DNA from: Flavobacteriaceae bacterium | GTDB taxonomy: Bacteria; Bacteroidota; Bacteroidia; Flavobacteriales; Flavobacteriaceae | Reading direction: 5' to 3' | Assembly: GCA_947464335.1 (NCBI GenBank) | Contig: CANHWG010000004.1 | Coordinates: 1 to 64,000 of the forward strand | Length of the DNA stretch: 64,000 bases | In this document: positions 18,825 to 27,897 of the stretch, one piece after another | How positions within the stretch are numbered: position 1 is the stretch's first letter | Layout: each line of letters starts with the position of its first letter | Program-made: the position numbers and the translations under genes | The notes under the pieces: model-generated | Seen by the model: the letters and a program-made list of their open reading frames with translations, nothing else | What the model was told of the DNA's origin: nothing | Database searches by the model: none

Positions 18825-21800
18825 TTATTTATCAACTACTATTTTCTTAGTTGCAGATCGAGTTCCGTTTTTAACTTTTAACAAATATACTGCCGACTGA
18901 ATTGCTCCTAAATCTATTGACTCATTAAAAAGGGATTGATTAGCATAACTTTTTGTATATACTTCTCGTCCTCTTAAATCATAAACACTTACCTCAACTG
19001 GATTGGTGTTTTCTGCCTCAAAATTGATAGTAAACGTTCCGTTATTTGGGTTTGGATACATTACAAAATTGGTTAATGTCGTATCACTTATTGCTAGCGC
19101 TGGCGAAACAGTACAGATATTTAAACTCCAACTATTTAAAGCACCTCCGTCTTGATTAAAAGCATCTCTAATTCTAAGTGTCCAAGTTCCTGTTGAACTT
19201 AGACCTACCAATCCACTTAATGACTGATTTGGTAATACCGTTCCAGAAATTCCGGGGTTATTACCACAAACTACCGCAACTCCATTGTCACTAAAAGTAG
19301 CGTCAATATCTTCAATTGCATCACTTACACAGGGATTTGTAAATAGATTAATTTGGGTGCCGGTTGGACTAATTAAAGTTGCCACTAAATCATTAATCCA
19401 AGTATGCGTTATATTCATAGTAACTTGTATACTATTAATCGTTCCTCCTGGAGGAATACTCAATGTTGAATTGATGGTTGGTGTTCCTGTTGCAGCAATT
19501 GTTAATGGAACATTAGTCGAGTTAAAATCTGTACAAGATAATTGTCCTGTTGTGAATCTAAAAGGAGAACTATAGGTTCCTGAACACGATACGTTCTTTG
19601 GCAAAACTCTCCAGAAATAATTACTGGTTTGATTAAGTCCGGTAAAGGTAAAACTATTTGTCGTTGTTGTAACAGTATTTAGTACAACAGCAAAGGAAGC
19701 GTCATTAGCCAATTGAACATCGTAAGAAGAAGCATTAGAATTTGCAGCCCAAGTTACCGTTGCTGTGGTTGCAATACCTGTTGCTAAATTGGCAGGTGAT
19801 GTTAACGACATAGTAGGGAAAGTTGAATTAAATAATTCTAAATAGTAATTGATAACTTTAGAAGTTGTTCCAGAAGTTGCCGTAACAGCCAAAGAATAAA
19901 ATCCAGGTGCAGCACTTGTTGTATTAGAAACTGTCATCGTAACCGTTCCATCAGCACTAATTGTTGTTGGCGAAAAACTAACTGTTGTTCCCGATGGATT
20001 TCCTGTGGCACTAAAAGAAGTTGCTCCCGAAAAACCTGCAAAAGCGGAATAATTTATTACATAAGAAGCGGAATTTCCTGTACAAATAGGTTTGTTTTGT
20101 TCGCCGGCTACTCCATTAAATGCTGGCAAGAAAGTGGCTGTAGGAGCTGTTATCGTAAAATTAGTATTAGAAACATCATAGAAAATGTTGTTAAATCCTT
20201 TTACCATGATTCTATTTTGAGTACCCACACTATTTGGAATTGAAATTATTTCTGAACCGTCATTGGGTACTTTACTCGCTACTAAAATCGGAAATGAACT
20301 TCCTCCATTTGTCGATAAATAAATATCTACAAAAGCCGTATTAACTCCGTTTGCAGTAGTGCCTGCCACATCCCAAGTTACATTTTGAGTTGATCCTGCA
20401 GCCCAACTGACAGCTGTATTTGGAGTTATAATTAAAAATGGTCCAGCAGTTCCGTTAACCGTTACTTTCATCAGGTCTGAAGCGGTTTGCCCACCACCCG
20501 CTTTATTATCTCTAACGGTAAATGAAAAATTCAAATCTCTTGCCACCGAAGGACAAACTTCCCAAGTATTTGAAGTTGCTCCCGATAGAACTGTGGCTAA
20601 AGCAGGCATAAATCGTATTGGTGAAGTAGAACTAGGACGCGATCTAAACATTGGTCCCACAGCTCTTGTAGCGGTTGGTGCTGAAGAAGAATTTGGATTC
20701 CCAGGATCATTTTGTTCCCAATTATACGTAATGGCATCTCCATCAGGGTCAGAAGCTGTCCCTGTTAACATGAAGGCAGTTGATTTAGGAATAACATAAT
20801 CACTTCCCGCATTGGCGGTTGGAGGATTGTTGACAAAATCGGTTATTTGTGGACAGGAAGAACTAGTTCCATTCTTAATATTGGCCGAAATATCTCTAAT
20901 ATTTACATAGGCAAAATAATCATCACTATTGTTTTGAACATTTGTTGGACAAATTCCCGCATATCCCATAATACTGGAACCAGAACCTGGCTCCACTTCG
21001 GTTAAACCACTTCCTGAACGACATCCAGAACTACTTTGCGTGTGAAATCCTCCAAATTGATGTCCCATTTCGTGTGCTACATAATCAATATCAAAAGCAT
21101 CTCCTGTTGGATTATTAGAACCTGTCATTCCAGTTCCTTTGTGAAACCCACCGCTTGGATCAGAATTCGTACTACAAACACAACCGATGCATCCGGCATT
21201 ACCACCACCAGAAGTGTTAAAATTATGTCCAATATCATAACCGTCAAAACCAATTGTTTCATCTATTGTAAATCCAGTTTGTGTATTAAACTCGCCACTC
21301 CATGGATCTGCAGCTGTACTCCCAAAATAAATCAACTGATCATTATTTGCAATAAAAATCAAAGTGATAGATAAATCCTTTTCATAAATCCCATTAACCC
21401 TAGTCATCGTAATAGTCATTTGAGCTTGAATATTGGCTTTTTTTTGGGCGTCAGTACCGTTTCCTGCAAAAATATTTCCATATTCCGCTGTACAAGATTG
21501 GGCCAAACGATACGTTCGTAATTTTCTATCATTGATGTTTAAAACAACGTTTGAATTTTTATCTTGCTTTTCACCTAAAGATGGTAAATCTATGCCTTGT
21601 TCCGTTAAACACATAAAATCATTTCCATTTCTCTCCAAAGATTTTTTAGCATACACTATATAAGTGTTTCTATCCTCAGTATAGGGGTCAATAAAAACGG
21701 TGCTCTTTTCTCCCGATAATGTCATGCAATGCAATCCCAATTGTGTAACTGAAAATCGTGCAACAGCCGTTGGGTCTTCAATTCCTTGTGCGGCATAGGT

Positions 21801-22130
21801 TTTTATCATTGGGTATTTAAGAGCCAAAGCTTGTTCCATAGAAGGGGTTTCAACTACTCTAAAATGGTTAAGTTGTCCTTCGGCATTTGGCAACTCAATA
21901 ATAACTTTAGACATGACTTTACTATCTCGCATTGGAGCATTTTGTAATGTTGCTTTTAGTGAATTTAAATCCAATTGGAATAATTCGAAATTTCTTGGGG
22001 TTGAATTTCTTCTGATTTTGTCTTGAGAAGTTACTTCTGAACCAGTAATTGATTTCCAGATGCTTTTTGATTGAGCAAAAGAAGTTAAACTTACTAACGC
22101 CAAAAACATTGAAACATAAATATTTTTCAT
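18825..22130 (-). CDS. Secreted reprolysin-like zinc metalloprotease with P-domain and T9SS sorting domain
   Basis: 1101 residues. A signal peptide (MKNIYVSMFLALVSLTSFAQ) is followed by a propeptide-like region (about 30-200) and a metzincin catalytic domain with HEMGHQFGGFH (about 354-364; HExxHxxGxxH zinc ligands) and Met-turn SIMGY. Then come a PKD/cadherin-like segment (NPPTANAGSDYVIP...), beta domains, a fibronectin type III domain near 765-855, a proprotein-convertase P-like domain (about 860-1010, GTWTLRIRDAFNQDGG) and a C-terminal T9SS type A domain (MYPNPNNGTFTINF, ending KIVVDK). Likely an extracellular protease secreted through T9SS. A -7 element lies at 22151-22158. Confidence 0.9.
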   Translation of the reverse strand: MKNIYVSMFLALVSLTSFAQSKSIWKSITGSEVTSQDKIRRNSTPRNFELFQLDLNSLKATLQNAPMRDSKVMSKVIIELPNAEGQLNHFRVVETPSMEQALALKYPMIKTYAAQGIEDPTAVARFSVTQLGLHCMTLSGEKSTVFIDPYTEDRNTYIVYAKKSLERNGNDFMCLTEQGIDLPSLGEKQDKNSNVVLNINDRKLRTYRLAQSCTAEYGNIFAGNGTDAQKKANIQAQMTITMTRVNGIYEKDLSITLIFIANNDQLIYFGSTAADPWSGEFNTQTGFTIDETIGFDGYDIGHNFNTSGGGNAGCIGCVCSTNSDPSGGFHKGTGMTGSNNPTGDAFDIDYVAHEMGHQFGGFHTQSSSGCRSGSGLTEVEPGSGSSIMGYAGICPTNVQNNSDDYFAYVNIRDISANIKNGTSSSCPQITDFVNNPPTANAGSDYVIPKSTAFMLTGTASDPDGDAITYNWEQNDPGNPNSSSAPTATRAVGPMFRSRPSSTSPIRFMPALATVLSGATSNTWEVCPSVARDLNFSFTVRDNKAGGGQTASDLMKVTVNGTAGPFLIITPNTAVSWAAGSTQNVTWDVAGTTANGVNTAFVDIYLSTNGGSSFPILVASKVPNDGSEIISIPNSVGTQNRIMVKGFNNIFYDVSNTNFTITAPTATFLPAFNGVAGEQNKPICTGNSASYVINYSAFAGFSGATSFSATGNPSGTTVSFSPTTISADGTVTMTVSNTTSAAPGFYSLAVTATSGTTSKVINYYLELFNSTFPTMSLTSPANLATGIATTATVTWAANSNASSYDVQLANDASFAVVLNTVTTTTNSFTFTGLNQTSNYFWRVLPKNVSCSGTYSSPFRFTTGQLSCTDFNSTNVPLTIAATGTPTINSTLSIPPGGTINSIQVTMNITHTWINDLVATLISPTGTQINLFTNPCVSDAIEDIDATFSDNGVAVVCGNNPGISGTVLPNQSLSGLVGLSSTGTWTLRIRDAFNQDGGALNSWSLNICTVSPALAISDTTLTNFVMYPNPNNGTFTINFEAENTNPVEVSVYDLRGREVYTKSYANQSLFNESIDLGAIQSAVYLLKVKNGTRSATKKIVVDK

Positions 22131-22150
22131 TTTTTATAGGTTTAGGTTGC

Positions 22151-22158
22151 CAAATTTA
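22151..22158 (-). promoter_or_regulatory. -7 element of the reprolysin-like protease gene
   Basis: TAAATTTG on the reverse strand, 20 bases before the start codon. No -33 TTG at normal spacing. Confidence 0.4.
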
Positions 22159-22223
22159 TAAATATTCTCCAATTCTATGCTTTAAATTATCAATTTAATT
22201 AATTCCTTTTTATAAAAGATGCT

Positions 22224-22231
22224 TATTTTTG
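22224..22231 (+). promoter_or_regulatory. -7-like element touching the bioF start
   Basis: TATTTTTG fits TAnnTTTG but ends one base before the ATG at 22233. If used, it would give a leaderless or internally started transcript. It may be chance in AT-rich DNA. Confidence 0.25.
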
Positions 22232-22232
22232 A

Positions 22233-23393
22233 ATGATGGAAAAATGGCCTAAATCATTAGAGAAAAAACTTAAACTTCGTGAAGAACAAAATGCTTTACG
22301 AAAACTTCCTTCTTCAAATTCACTAATTGATTTTGCGTCTAACGATTATATCGGTTTTGCAAAAAATGAAATTATCTTTCATCAAACACATGAATATCTT
22401 TTAGACAAAAACATTAAAGTAAACGGCGCTACTGGTTCGCGCTTACTTTCTGGAAATCATATAATATACGAAGAAGCTGAAGCTTTTATTGCTCAGTTTC
22501 ACAAAGTCGAATCTTCTCTTATTTTCAATTCGGGTTACGATGCTAATGTGGGATTGTTTAGTTCAGTACCTCAACGAAATGATCTTATTTTATATGATGA
22601 ATTTTGTCACGCATCGATTCGAGATGGTATTAAAATGAGCCATGCTAAAAGTTTTAAGTTTTACCATAACGATACCGAAGATTTAGAGAAGCTTATAAAA
22701 AAACAACTCGAAAACCAAAACTCGAAACCTGATACAATTTTCATCGTCACCGAAAGCGTTTTTTCTATGGATGGAGACACTCCTAATTTAGAACAAATGA
22801 TATCCCTATCAGAAAAATATGGCGCTTATATGATTGTTGATGAAGCGCATGCTTTGGGTGTTTTTGGAAATCAAGGTGAAGGTGTTATACAAAGCTTAAA
22901 ATTGCAAGACAAGGTATTTGCAAGAATAAACACTTTCGGAAAAGGATTGGGTTGTCATGGAGCAGCCGTTTTAGGAAATGAATCTTTAAAAAGTTATTTG
23001 GTCAACTTTGCCCGAAGCTTTGTATATACCACAGGGCTTTCTCCTCACAGTGTAGCCACTATTTTGCTTTCATATAAAACCCTAGAAAAAGAAAAAGTTG
23101 CTATAGAAACCTTAAAATCGAATATTGTTTTCTTTAATCAAGAGAAAGTTCGTTTGGGCTTAAAACCAATTTTTGTATACAGTAAGTCTGCCATTCAATG
23201 TGCCATTATTCCGGGTAATGAAAAAGTAAAAAACATAGCAAATCAACTACAAGAAAAAGGATTTGATGTAAAACCAATTATATCTCCAACCGTTCCCGAA
23301 GGTCAGGAGCGATTGCGTTTTTGCTTACATAGCTATAATTCCCAAAATGAAATTTCGAATGTATTGGAATTGTTAGCTACTTTTGTATTCTAA
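22233..23393 (+). CDS. bioF: 8-amino-7-oxononanoate synthase (KAPA synthase)
   Basis: 386 residues. It is a PLP enzyme joining pimeloyl thioester and alanine in biotin synthesis. Motifs: DFASNDYIGF (about 29-38), GATGSRLLSGNH, VDEAHALGVFGNQGEG (Asp and His near PLP) and FGKGLGCHGAAVLG with the Schiff-base Lys (about 237). Two adjacent ATGs (22233, 22236) make the exact start uncertain by one codon. First gene of the cluster bioF-DUF2007-bioD-bioA-ketoacyl synthase; the next gene starts 3 bases after its stop. Its close relative KBL (2-amino-3-ketobutyrate CoA ligase) is excluded mainly by context. Confidence 0.93.
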   Translation: MMEKWPKSLEKKLKLREEQNALRKLPSSNSLIDFASNDYIGFAKNEIIFHQTHEYLLDKNIKVNGATGSRLLSGNHIIYEEAEAFIAQFHKVESSLIFNSGYDANVGLFSSVPQRNDLILYDEFCHASIRDGIKMSHAKSFKFYHNDTEDLEKLIKKQLENQNSKPDTIFIVTESVFSMDGDTPNLEQMISLSEKYGAYMIVDEAHALGVFGNQGEGVIQSLKLQDKVFARINTFGKGLGCHGAAVLGNESLKSYLVNFARSFVYTTGLSPHSVATILLSYKTLEKEKVAIETLKSNIVFFNQEKVRLGLKPIFVYSKSAIQCAIIPGNEKVKNIANQLQEKGFDVKPIISPTVPEGQERLRFCLHSYNSQNEISNVLELLATFVF

Positions 23394-23396
23394 ATT

Positions 23397-23810
23397 ATGA
23401 CAGAAGATCAATTTACTTTATTACGTCGTTTTCAATATTCAAGCGAAGCTATTATCTACCAAGGAAAATTAGAAAGCCAAGGCATAGCAGTTTTTTTGAG
23501 AGATATTACTATTATTGATTCCAATCCTTTATACAGTAATGCGGTTGGTGGTATTAAGTTGTTTGTCAAAACGGAAGATGCTTCTAAAGCCAATGAAATC
23601 CTAAACGAGGTAAGTTTGTATTCGGTTGATGATGATGATAAGCTTATAATCTGCCCGAAATGCGAAGCGGAGCAAACCGATAGGATCACTTCGATTAAAG
23701 ATTGGAAATCCCTTTTAGCATTTATTTTTGCTTGGCTAATAACTATTTTCCCTATCTATTCAAAATACAAATACCAATGTCAAATCTGTAAACACGAATT
23801 CAATAAATGA
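23397..23810 (+). CDS. DUF2007-type protein with C-terminal zinc ribbon, in the biotin operon
   Basis: 137 residues. The N-terminal part (about 1-75: FTLLRRFQYSSEAIIYQGKLESQGI, then GGIKLFVKTEDASKANEIL) looks like DUF2007, a small ACT-like fold. Two Cys pairs follow, CPKCEAEQ (about 86-93) and CQICKHEF (about 128-135), flanking one hydrophobic helix (SLLAFIFAWLITIFPIY), like a split zinc ribbon around a membrane anchor. It overlaps bioD by 4 bases (ATGA), so translation is probably coupled. No known biotin role. Confidence 0.7.
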   Translation: MTEDQFTLLRRFQYSSEAIIYQGKLESQGIAVFLRDITIIDSNPLYSNAVGGIKLFVKTEDASKANEILNEVSLYSVDDDDKLIICPKCEAEQTDRITSIKDWKSLLAFIFAWLITIFPIYSKYKYQCQICKHEFNK

Positions 23811-24424
23811 AACTTTTTATCACAGGAATAGGAACCGATGTCGGAAAAACTGTTGCTTCAGCCATTGTGGTGGAAGCTTTAGAAGCCGATTATTGGAAAC
23901 CTATACAGGCGGGCGATTTAGATACTAGTGATACGCACAAAGTCAAATCTCGAATCTCAAATAAAAAATCACAATTTCACTCCAATGCCTATGCGTTGAA
24001 TACTCCTGCAAGTCCACATTATGCTGCAAGTATTGATGGAGTTGTTATTGATTTAAAAAACATAAAAGAACCCAAAACCGATAATCACCTTGTAATTGAA
24101 GGTGCAGGTGGAATTTTAGTTCCGTTAAATGATTCTGATTGCGTGGTCGATTTAATTCAAAAAGACTATAAAGTTATTGTCGTTTCTCGTCATTATTTGG
24201 GAAGTATTAATCACACCCTTTTAACTGTTGAAGGATTGCAAAGCAGAAAAATATCAATAGCTGGTATCATTTTTTCGGGAGATGAAAACAAAGCCACCGA
24301 AGAAATTATCCTAAATAAAACCGGAATAAAATGTATTGGCAGAATTGATAACGAACCTTATTTTGATGCCAATGTGATTGGTTATTATGCTGATAAGTTT
24401 CGTGACAACCTTTTAAATTTATAG
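23807..24424 (+). CDS. bioD: Dethiobiotin synthetase
   Basis: 205 residues. It closes the ureido ring of dethiobiotin from DAPA, CO2 and ATP. The P-loop is at the N-terminus (FITGIGTDVGKTVASA), then WKPIQAGD, NAYALNTPASPHYAA and VIEGAGGILVPLN, all family signatures. The start overlaps the preceding stop. bioA follows after 90 bases of repeat-bearing DNA. Confidence 0.95.
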   Translation: MKLFITGIGTDVGKTVASAIVVEALEADYWKPIQAGDLDTSDTHKVKSRISNKKSQFHSNAYALNTPASPHYAASIDGVVIDLKNIKEPKTDNHLVIEGAGGILVPLNDSDCVVDLIQKDYKVIVVSRHYLGSINHTLLTVEGLQSRKISIAGIIFSGDENKATEEIILNKTGIKCIGRIDNEPYFDANVIGYYADKFRDNLLNL

Positions 24425-24507
24425 AGATGAGAGAGAATAGATGAATAGACAATCTTATCCATCAAATCTATCATCTATAAGTCTATCGTCTATAATCTAT
24501 TATCTAA
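24425..24507. repeat. Short-word quasi-palindromic repeat between bioD and bioA
   Basis: A left arm of words like ATAGATGAATAGAC is followed by a longer right arm of complementary quasi-tandem words (ATCTATCATCTATAAGTC, TATCGTCTATAATC, TATTATCTAA). No open frame. Same plan as the arrays at 18.15 and 61.82 kb but with different words. Confidence 0.65.
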
Positions 24508-24514
24508 TTAAAAA

Positions 24515-25786
24515 ATGACCCTTTCCGAAAGAGACCAATTATACAACTGGCATCCGTATACGCAGCACAAAACAGCCCCTAATTTTCCGGCAATTGTCAA
24601 AGGAAAAGAGGCACTGCTTTGGGATGAAAATGGCAAAGAATATATTGATGCTATTGCTTCCTGGTGGGTGAATCCGTTTGGTCATTCAAACACGATTATA
24701 GCCGATGCAATATATAAACAGTTAACCACTTTAGAACATGTGTTGTTTGGTGGCTTTACACATGACAAAGCCGTTTTATTAGCCGAAAAGCTGATGGAAA
24801 TTTTGCCTAATAATCAAAAGAAACTATTCTATTCCGATAATGGTTCGACTGCTGTCGAAGTGGCACTTAAAGGTGCTTTGCAATATTATTTTAATGCAGG
24901 TGAAAAACGAACAAAAATAATTGCATTTGAAGACGCCTTCCACGGAGATACCTTTGGAGCAATGGCTTCTAGTGGTATTTCTATTTTTACAGAAGCTTTT
25001 AAAGGTTCATTACTAGAAATCGTTCGAATTCCTGTTCCGACAAAAGGAAATGAAGAGAAAAGCATCCATGCTTTGAAAGATTTGGTTTCTACTAATGAAT
25101 ATGCCGCTTTTATATTTGAGCCTTTGGTTCAAGGTGCAGCCGGAATGGTAATGTATGCTGCCGAAGCTCTAGATACGCTGATCGAAATTTGCAATCAAAA
25201 CAAAGTGTTTACCATTGCCGATGAAGTGATGACGGGTTTTGGAAAAACAGGAAAAACTTTTGCATCGGATTACCTTCAGAACAAACCCGATATGATGTGC
25301 TTATCTAAAGCACTTACTGGCGGAACTATTCCAATGGCCATTACTACTTTCTGTCAAGAAATTTTTGACGGATTTTATGATGATGACACCAATAAAGCCC
25401 TGCTACACGGACATACTTTTACCGCTAATCCAACGGGGTGTGCTGCCGCTTTGGCTAGTATTGCTTTAATGGAAGCGGCCGAAACGCAAGAAAATATTGC
25501 TAGAATAAATCAATCTCATTTAGTTTTTGAAAAAAAAATAAAAGCACATCCTAAAGTAAAAACCACTAGAGTTCTCGGCGTTATTTTTGCCTTAGAAGTT
25601 AAAACAGAAAGTCAAGAAAGTTATTACGGTACTATGCGAAACAAACTTTATAACTTTTTTATTGAAAATGGAATAATTCTTAGACCGGTCGGAAACATTA
25701 TCTACATATTACCACCTTATGTAATTACCGATTCACAATTACAAAAAGTATATACTACTGTAGAAAAAGCGCTTGAAATAGTCTAG
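24515..25786 (+). CDS. bioA: Adenosylmethionine--8-amino-7-oxononanoate aminotransferase
   Basis: 423 residues. It is a class III PLP aminotransferase making DAPA from KAPA. NWHPYTQHKTAP (about 11-22) is the BioA-specific N-terminal motif. WWVNPFGHSN, FYSDNGSTAVEVALK, FHGDTFGAMA, ADEVMTGFGKTG and the PLP Lys in LSKALTGG (about 264-271) follow. The ketoacyl synthase gene starts 32 bases downstream. Confidence 0.96.
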   Translation: MTLSERDQLYNWHPYTQHKTAPNFPAIVKGKEALLWDENGKEYIDAIASWWVNPFGHSNTIIADAIYKQLTTLEHVLFGGFTHDKAVLLAEKLMEILPNNQKKLFYSDNGSTAVEVALKGALQYYFNAGEKRTKIIAFEDAFHGDTFGAMASSGISIFTEAFKGSLLEIVRIPVPTKGNEEKSIHALKDLVSTNEYAAFIFEPLVQGAAGMVMYAAEALDTLIEICNQNKVFTIADEVMTGFGKTGKTFASDYLQNKPDMMCLSKALTGGTIPMAITTFCQEIFDGFYDDDTNKALLHGHTFTANPTGCAAALASIALMEAAETQENIARINQSHLVFEKKIKAHPKVKTTRVLGVIFALEVKTESQESYYGTMRNKLYNFFIENGIILRPVGNIIYILPPYVITDSQLQKVYTTVEKALEIV

Positions 25787-25818
25787 TTTTGCAGTAACAA
25801 AACTATAATTCGAATACC

Positions 25819-26991
25819 TTGAAAACCCCTATTGCCATAACTTCCATTGCCTCGTTTTCTGCACTAGGAAAAACTACTAACGAAGTTTGGACGGAATATC
25901 TGAATCCAAGAACCTTAATTCTCGAAAAAAAGATTGGTGAACATTTAAATTTTGTAGCGCCACTTTCTGATGACTTGATAAAAGAAGTTCAGCTACTTCG
26001 AAACTCCGAATCGAAATATAAATCACTTGATAATTCCGTTTTATATGCCATTTTAGCTTCGAGAGAAGCAGTGAAAAATGCGGGTTGGAATGATTCAGAA
26101 TTTGGCGTAAATATCGGTTCTTCACGAGGCGCAACGGAACTTTTCGAAAAACATCATCAGGAGTTTTTAGAAACTGGTAAAACGCCTACTTTAGCATCAC
26201 CAACCACTACTTTGGGGAATATTTCTACCTGGGTAGCCCACGATTTAAAATCTAAAGGTCCCGATTTATCTCATTCTATAACCTGCTCCACGGCACTTCA
26301 TGCCTTGCTAAACGGAATGGCCTGGATGCAAGCCGGAATGGCCGATAGGTTCTTGGTCGGCGGAAGTGAAGCGCCTTTAACAGCGTTTACCATTGCACAA
26401 ATGCAGGCGTTAAAAATTTATGCTAATGCAAAAAATTGTCTCCCTGAGCTTGGCGAATGGGCTTGTCGCGCTTTAGATTTGACAAAAACCAAAAACACTA
26501 TGGTTTTGGGCGAAGGTGCTGCTATGGCGTGTTTAGAATTAGGAGAAAAACCAAATGCCTTGGGGTATGTTACCGGATTTGGCTATGCTACTGATGATTT
26601 GCAACACAGTATTTCCATCACTGATGAAGCAGAATGTTTTCAAAAATCGATGAAAATGGCGTTACAAAATGTATCGTTAGAAGAAGTTGATGTTATTGTA
26701 ATGCACGCTCCCGGAACTATAAAAGGTGATAAATCAGAATATAAAGCAATTGAAAAATTATTTGGCAAAAAGATGCCAATGCTCACCACCAACAAATGGA
26801 AAGTTGGTCACACTTTTGGTGCGTCTGGAATGCTCAATATTGAAATGGCTATCTTAATGATGCAATATCAACAGTTTATAGGGGTTCCATTTGTAACCGA
26901 ACAAAATCCAAGAAAAGTGATTCGGAATGTTTTAATTAATGCCGTTGGTTTTGGCGGTAATGCGGTGAGTATTTTGTTGAGTAAGTCTTGA
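25819..26991 (+). CDS. Beta-ketoacyl synthase-family protein of the biotin cluster (TTG start)
   Basis: 390 residues of thiolase fold. Catalytic residues look complete: Cys156 in SITCSTALHA, His296 in MHAPGT and His331 in KVGHTFGASG, with Lys328. It is shorter and more diverged than FabF (about 412) and HAPGT replaces HGTGT. No in-frame ATG exists near the beginning, and TTG at 25819 gives MKTPIAITSIASF, a normal KAS start, so I accept TTG. Its place at the end of the bio operon suggests a role in making or elongating the pimeloyl precursor. That is inference; a stand-alone lipid role is possible. Confidence 0.8.
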   Translation: MKTPIAITSIASFSALGKTTNEVWTEYLNPRTLILEKKIGEHLNFVAPLSDDLIKEVQLLRNSESKYKSLDNSVLYAILASREAVKNAGWNDSEFGVNIGSSRGATELFEKHHQEFLETGKTPTLASPTTTLGNISTWVAHDLKSKGPDLSHSITCSTALHALLNGMAWMQAGMADRFLVGGSEAPLTAFTIAQMQALKIYANAKNCLPELGEWACRALDLTKTKNTMVLGEGAAMACLELGEKPNALGYVTGFGYATDDLQHSISITDEAECFQKSMKMALQNVSLEEVDVIVMHAPGTIKGDKSEYKAIEKLFGKKMPMLTTNKWKVGHTFGASGMLNIEMAILMMQYQQFIGVPFVTEQNPRKVIRNVLINAVGFGGNAVSILLSKS

Positions 26992-27000
26992 TTAAAAACT

Positions 27001-27104
27001 GCTATAGTGATTTTTTAATCATTAAAAAGTTAAGTAGTAGCATTAAAAAAATTGGGCCGTAATGTTAATTTTTACCGATCACTAACTACTGATCACTGAA
27101 CACT
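27001..27104. repeat. Short-word repeats between the ketoacyl synthase gene and recX
   Basis: The right part (27077-27104) is a run of words GATCACTAACTACT / GATCACTGAACACTA. The left part holds AGTGATTTTTTAATCATT and AAGTTAAGTAGTAG, which are partly complementary. It sits between convergent genes and reaches into the last codon of recX. Confidence 0.45.
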
Positions 27105-27570
27105 ATTTTTCCAATTCCTTTAACTTCTCATAGACCAAATTACTTTCCCATCCTTTTCGAAGAAGGTAATCACAAAACTTTTTGTTTTTCTTTTGCCCTT
27201 TTCTTTCTGTAATGCTGTTCCAATGTTTTTCTGCCAAAATCTCGAAAGTTGCTTCGTATTCCTCTTCAGAAATTTCGGTTAACGCACTTTTGATATTAGG
27301 AGATGAGATTTGTCGTTGCTTGAGTTCGTTTACAATTCTGACTTTTCCCCAAGCTTTGATGCGGTGTTTCCCTCGGGCAAAACTTCGGGCAAATCGTTCT
27401 TCATTCAGAAAATTATGTTGCAATAAATGCACCACTATAACATCTATTTCATTCGATTGCATTCCCAAATCATAACATTTTTGAACCACCTCCTGATGAC
27501 AACGTTCTTGATACGAACAATAATATTCTAATTTGAGTTGGGCTTCTTTTAAGGTTGGTTTATCATTCAT
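27103..27570 (-). CDS. recX: Regulatory protein RecX
   Basis: 155 residues from the ATG at 27570 (MNDKPTLKEAQLKLEYYC). An in-frame ATG 12 codons upstream (27606) is less likely because a TAACTTTG -7 element at 27594-27601 lies inside that extension. RecX modulates RecA filaments. Seen: the three-helix repeats with YLLQHNFLNEERFARSFARGKHRIKAWG-like core (LNEERFARSFARGK is the family hallmark), and the C-terminal FCDYLLRKGW. recA is not in the window. Confidence 0.88.
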   Translation of the reverse strand: MNDKPTLKEAQLKLEYYCSYQERCHQEVVQKCYDLGMQSNEIDVIVVHLLQHNFLNEERFARSFARGKHRIKAWGKVRIVNELKQRQISSPNIKSALTEISEEEYEATFEILAEKHWNSITERKGQKKNKKFCDYLLRKGWESNLVYEKLKELEK

Positions 27571-27593
27571 TGTGATAGGACATTCTAATACTA

Positions 27594-27601
27594 CAAAGTT
27601 A
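27594..27601 (-). promoter_or_regulatory. -7 element of recX
   Basis: TAACTTTG on the reverse strand. It argues for translation from 27570, since an ATG at 27606 would lie upstream of the expected transcript start. Confidence 0.45.
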
Positions 27602-27769
27602 GACAATTAAACCTACTCCCTAAATTATATAAGATTAAACCGATGATATCTCTTTTTAGAGAATTCTTTTGAAACACTGAAAAAGTAAACAAAACGTTAC
27701 TTCATCGTTTATTAATAAAAAAGAGTTCATAAAAACGCGTTTTAATAATAATTTCTTAAACCAAAAACC

Positions 27770-27799
27770 TTGCAGTTTAGTAATTTAGCATTAAATTTG
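27770..27799 (+). promoter_or_regulatory. Promoter of the 1600-residue secreted protein gene
   Basis: TTG (27770-27772), 19 bases, TAAATTTG (27792-27799): a full Bacteroidetes promoter. It implies a leader of about 90 bases before the ATG at 27898. The rest of the 327-base gap to recX is AT-rich without other recognised features. Confidence 0.65.
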
Positions 27800-27897
27800 T
27801 ATCCCCTTTCTACTGATTATGTCTTGGCCTTTTTTTGTGCAAACAAAAGATATTGTAATGCTATGAAAACTAACAAGATAACATAATTCATTCCTTA

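Noticed and set aside
24425-24507. Repeated words resembling a CRISPR array
   Set aside because: Words are short, degenerate and contiguous, with no constant repeat, unique spacers or cas genes.
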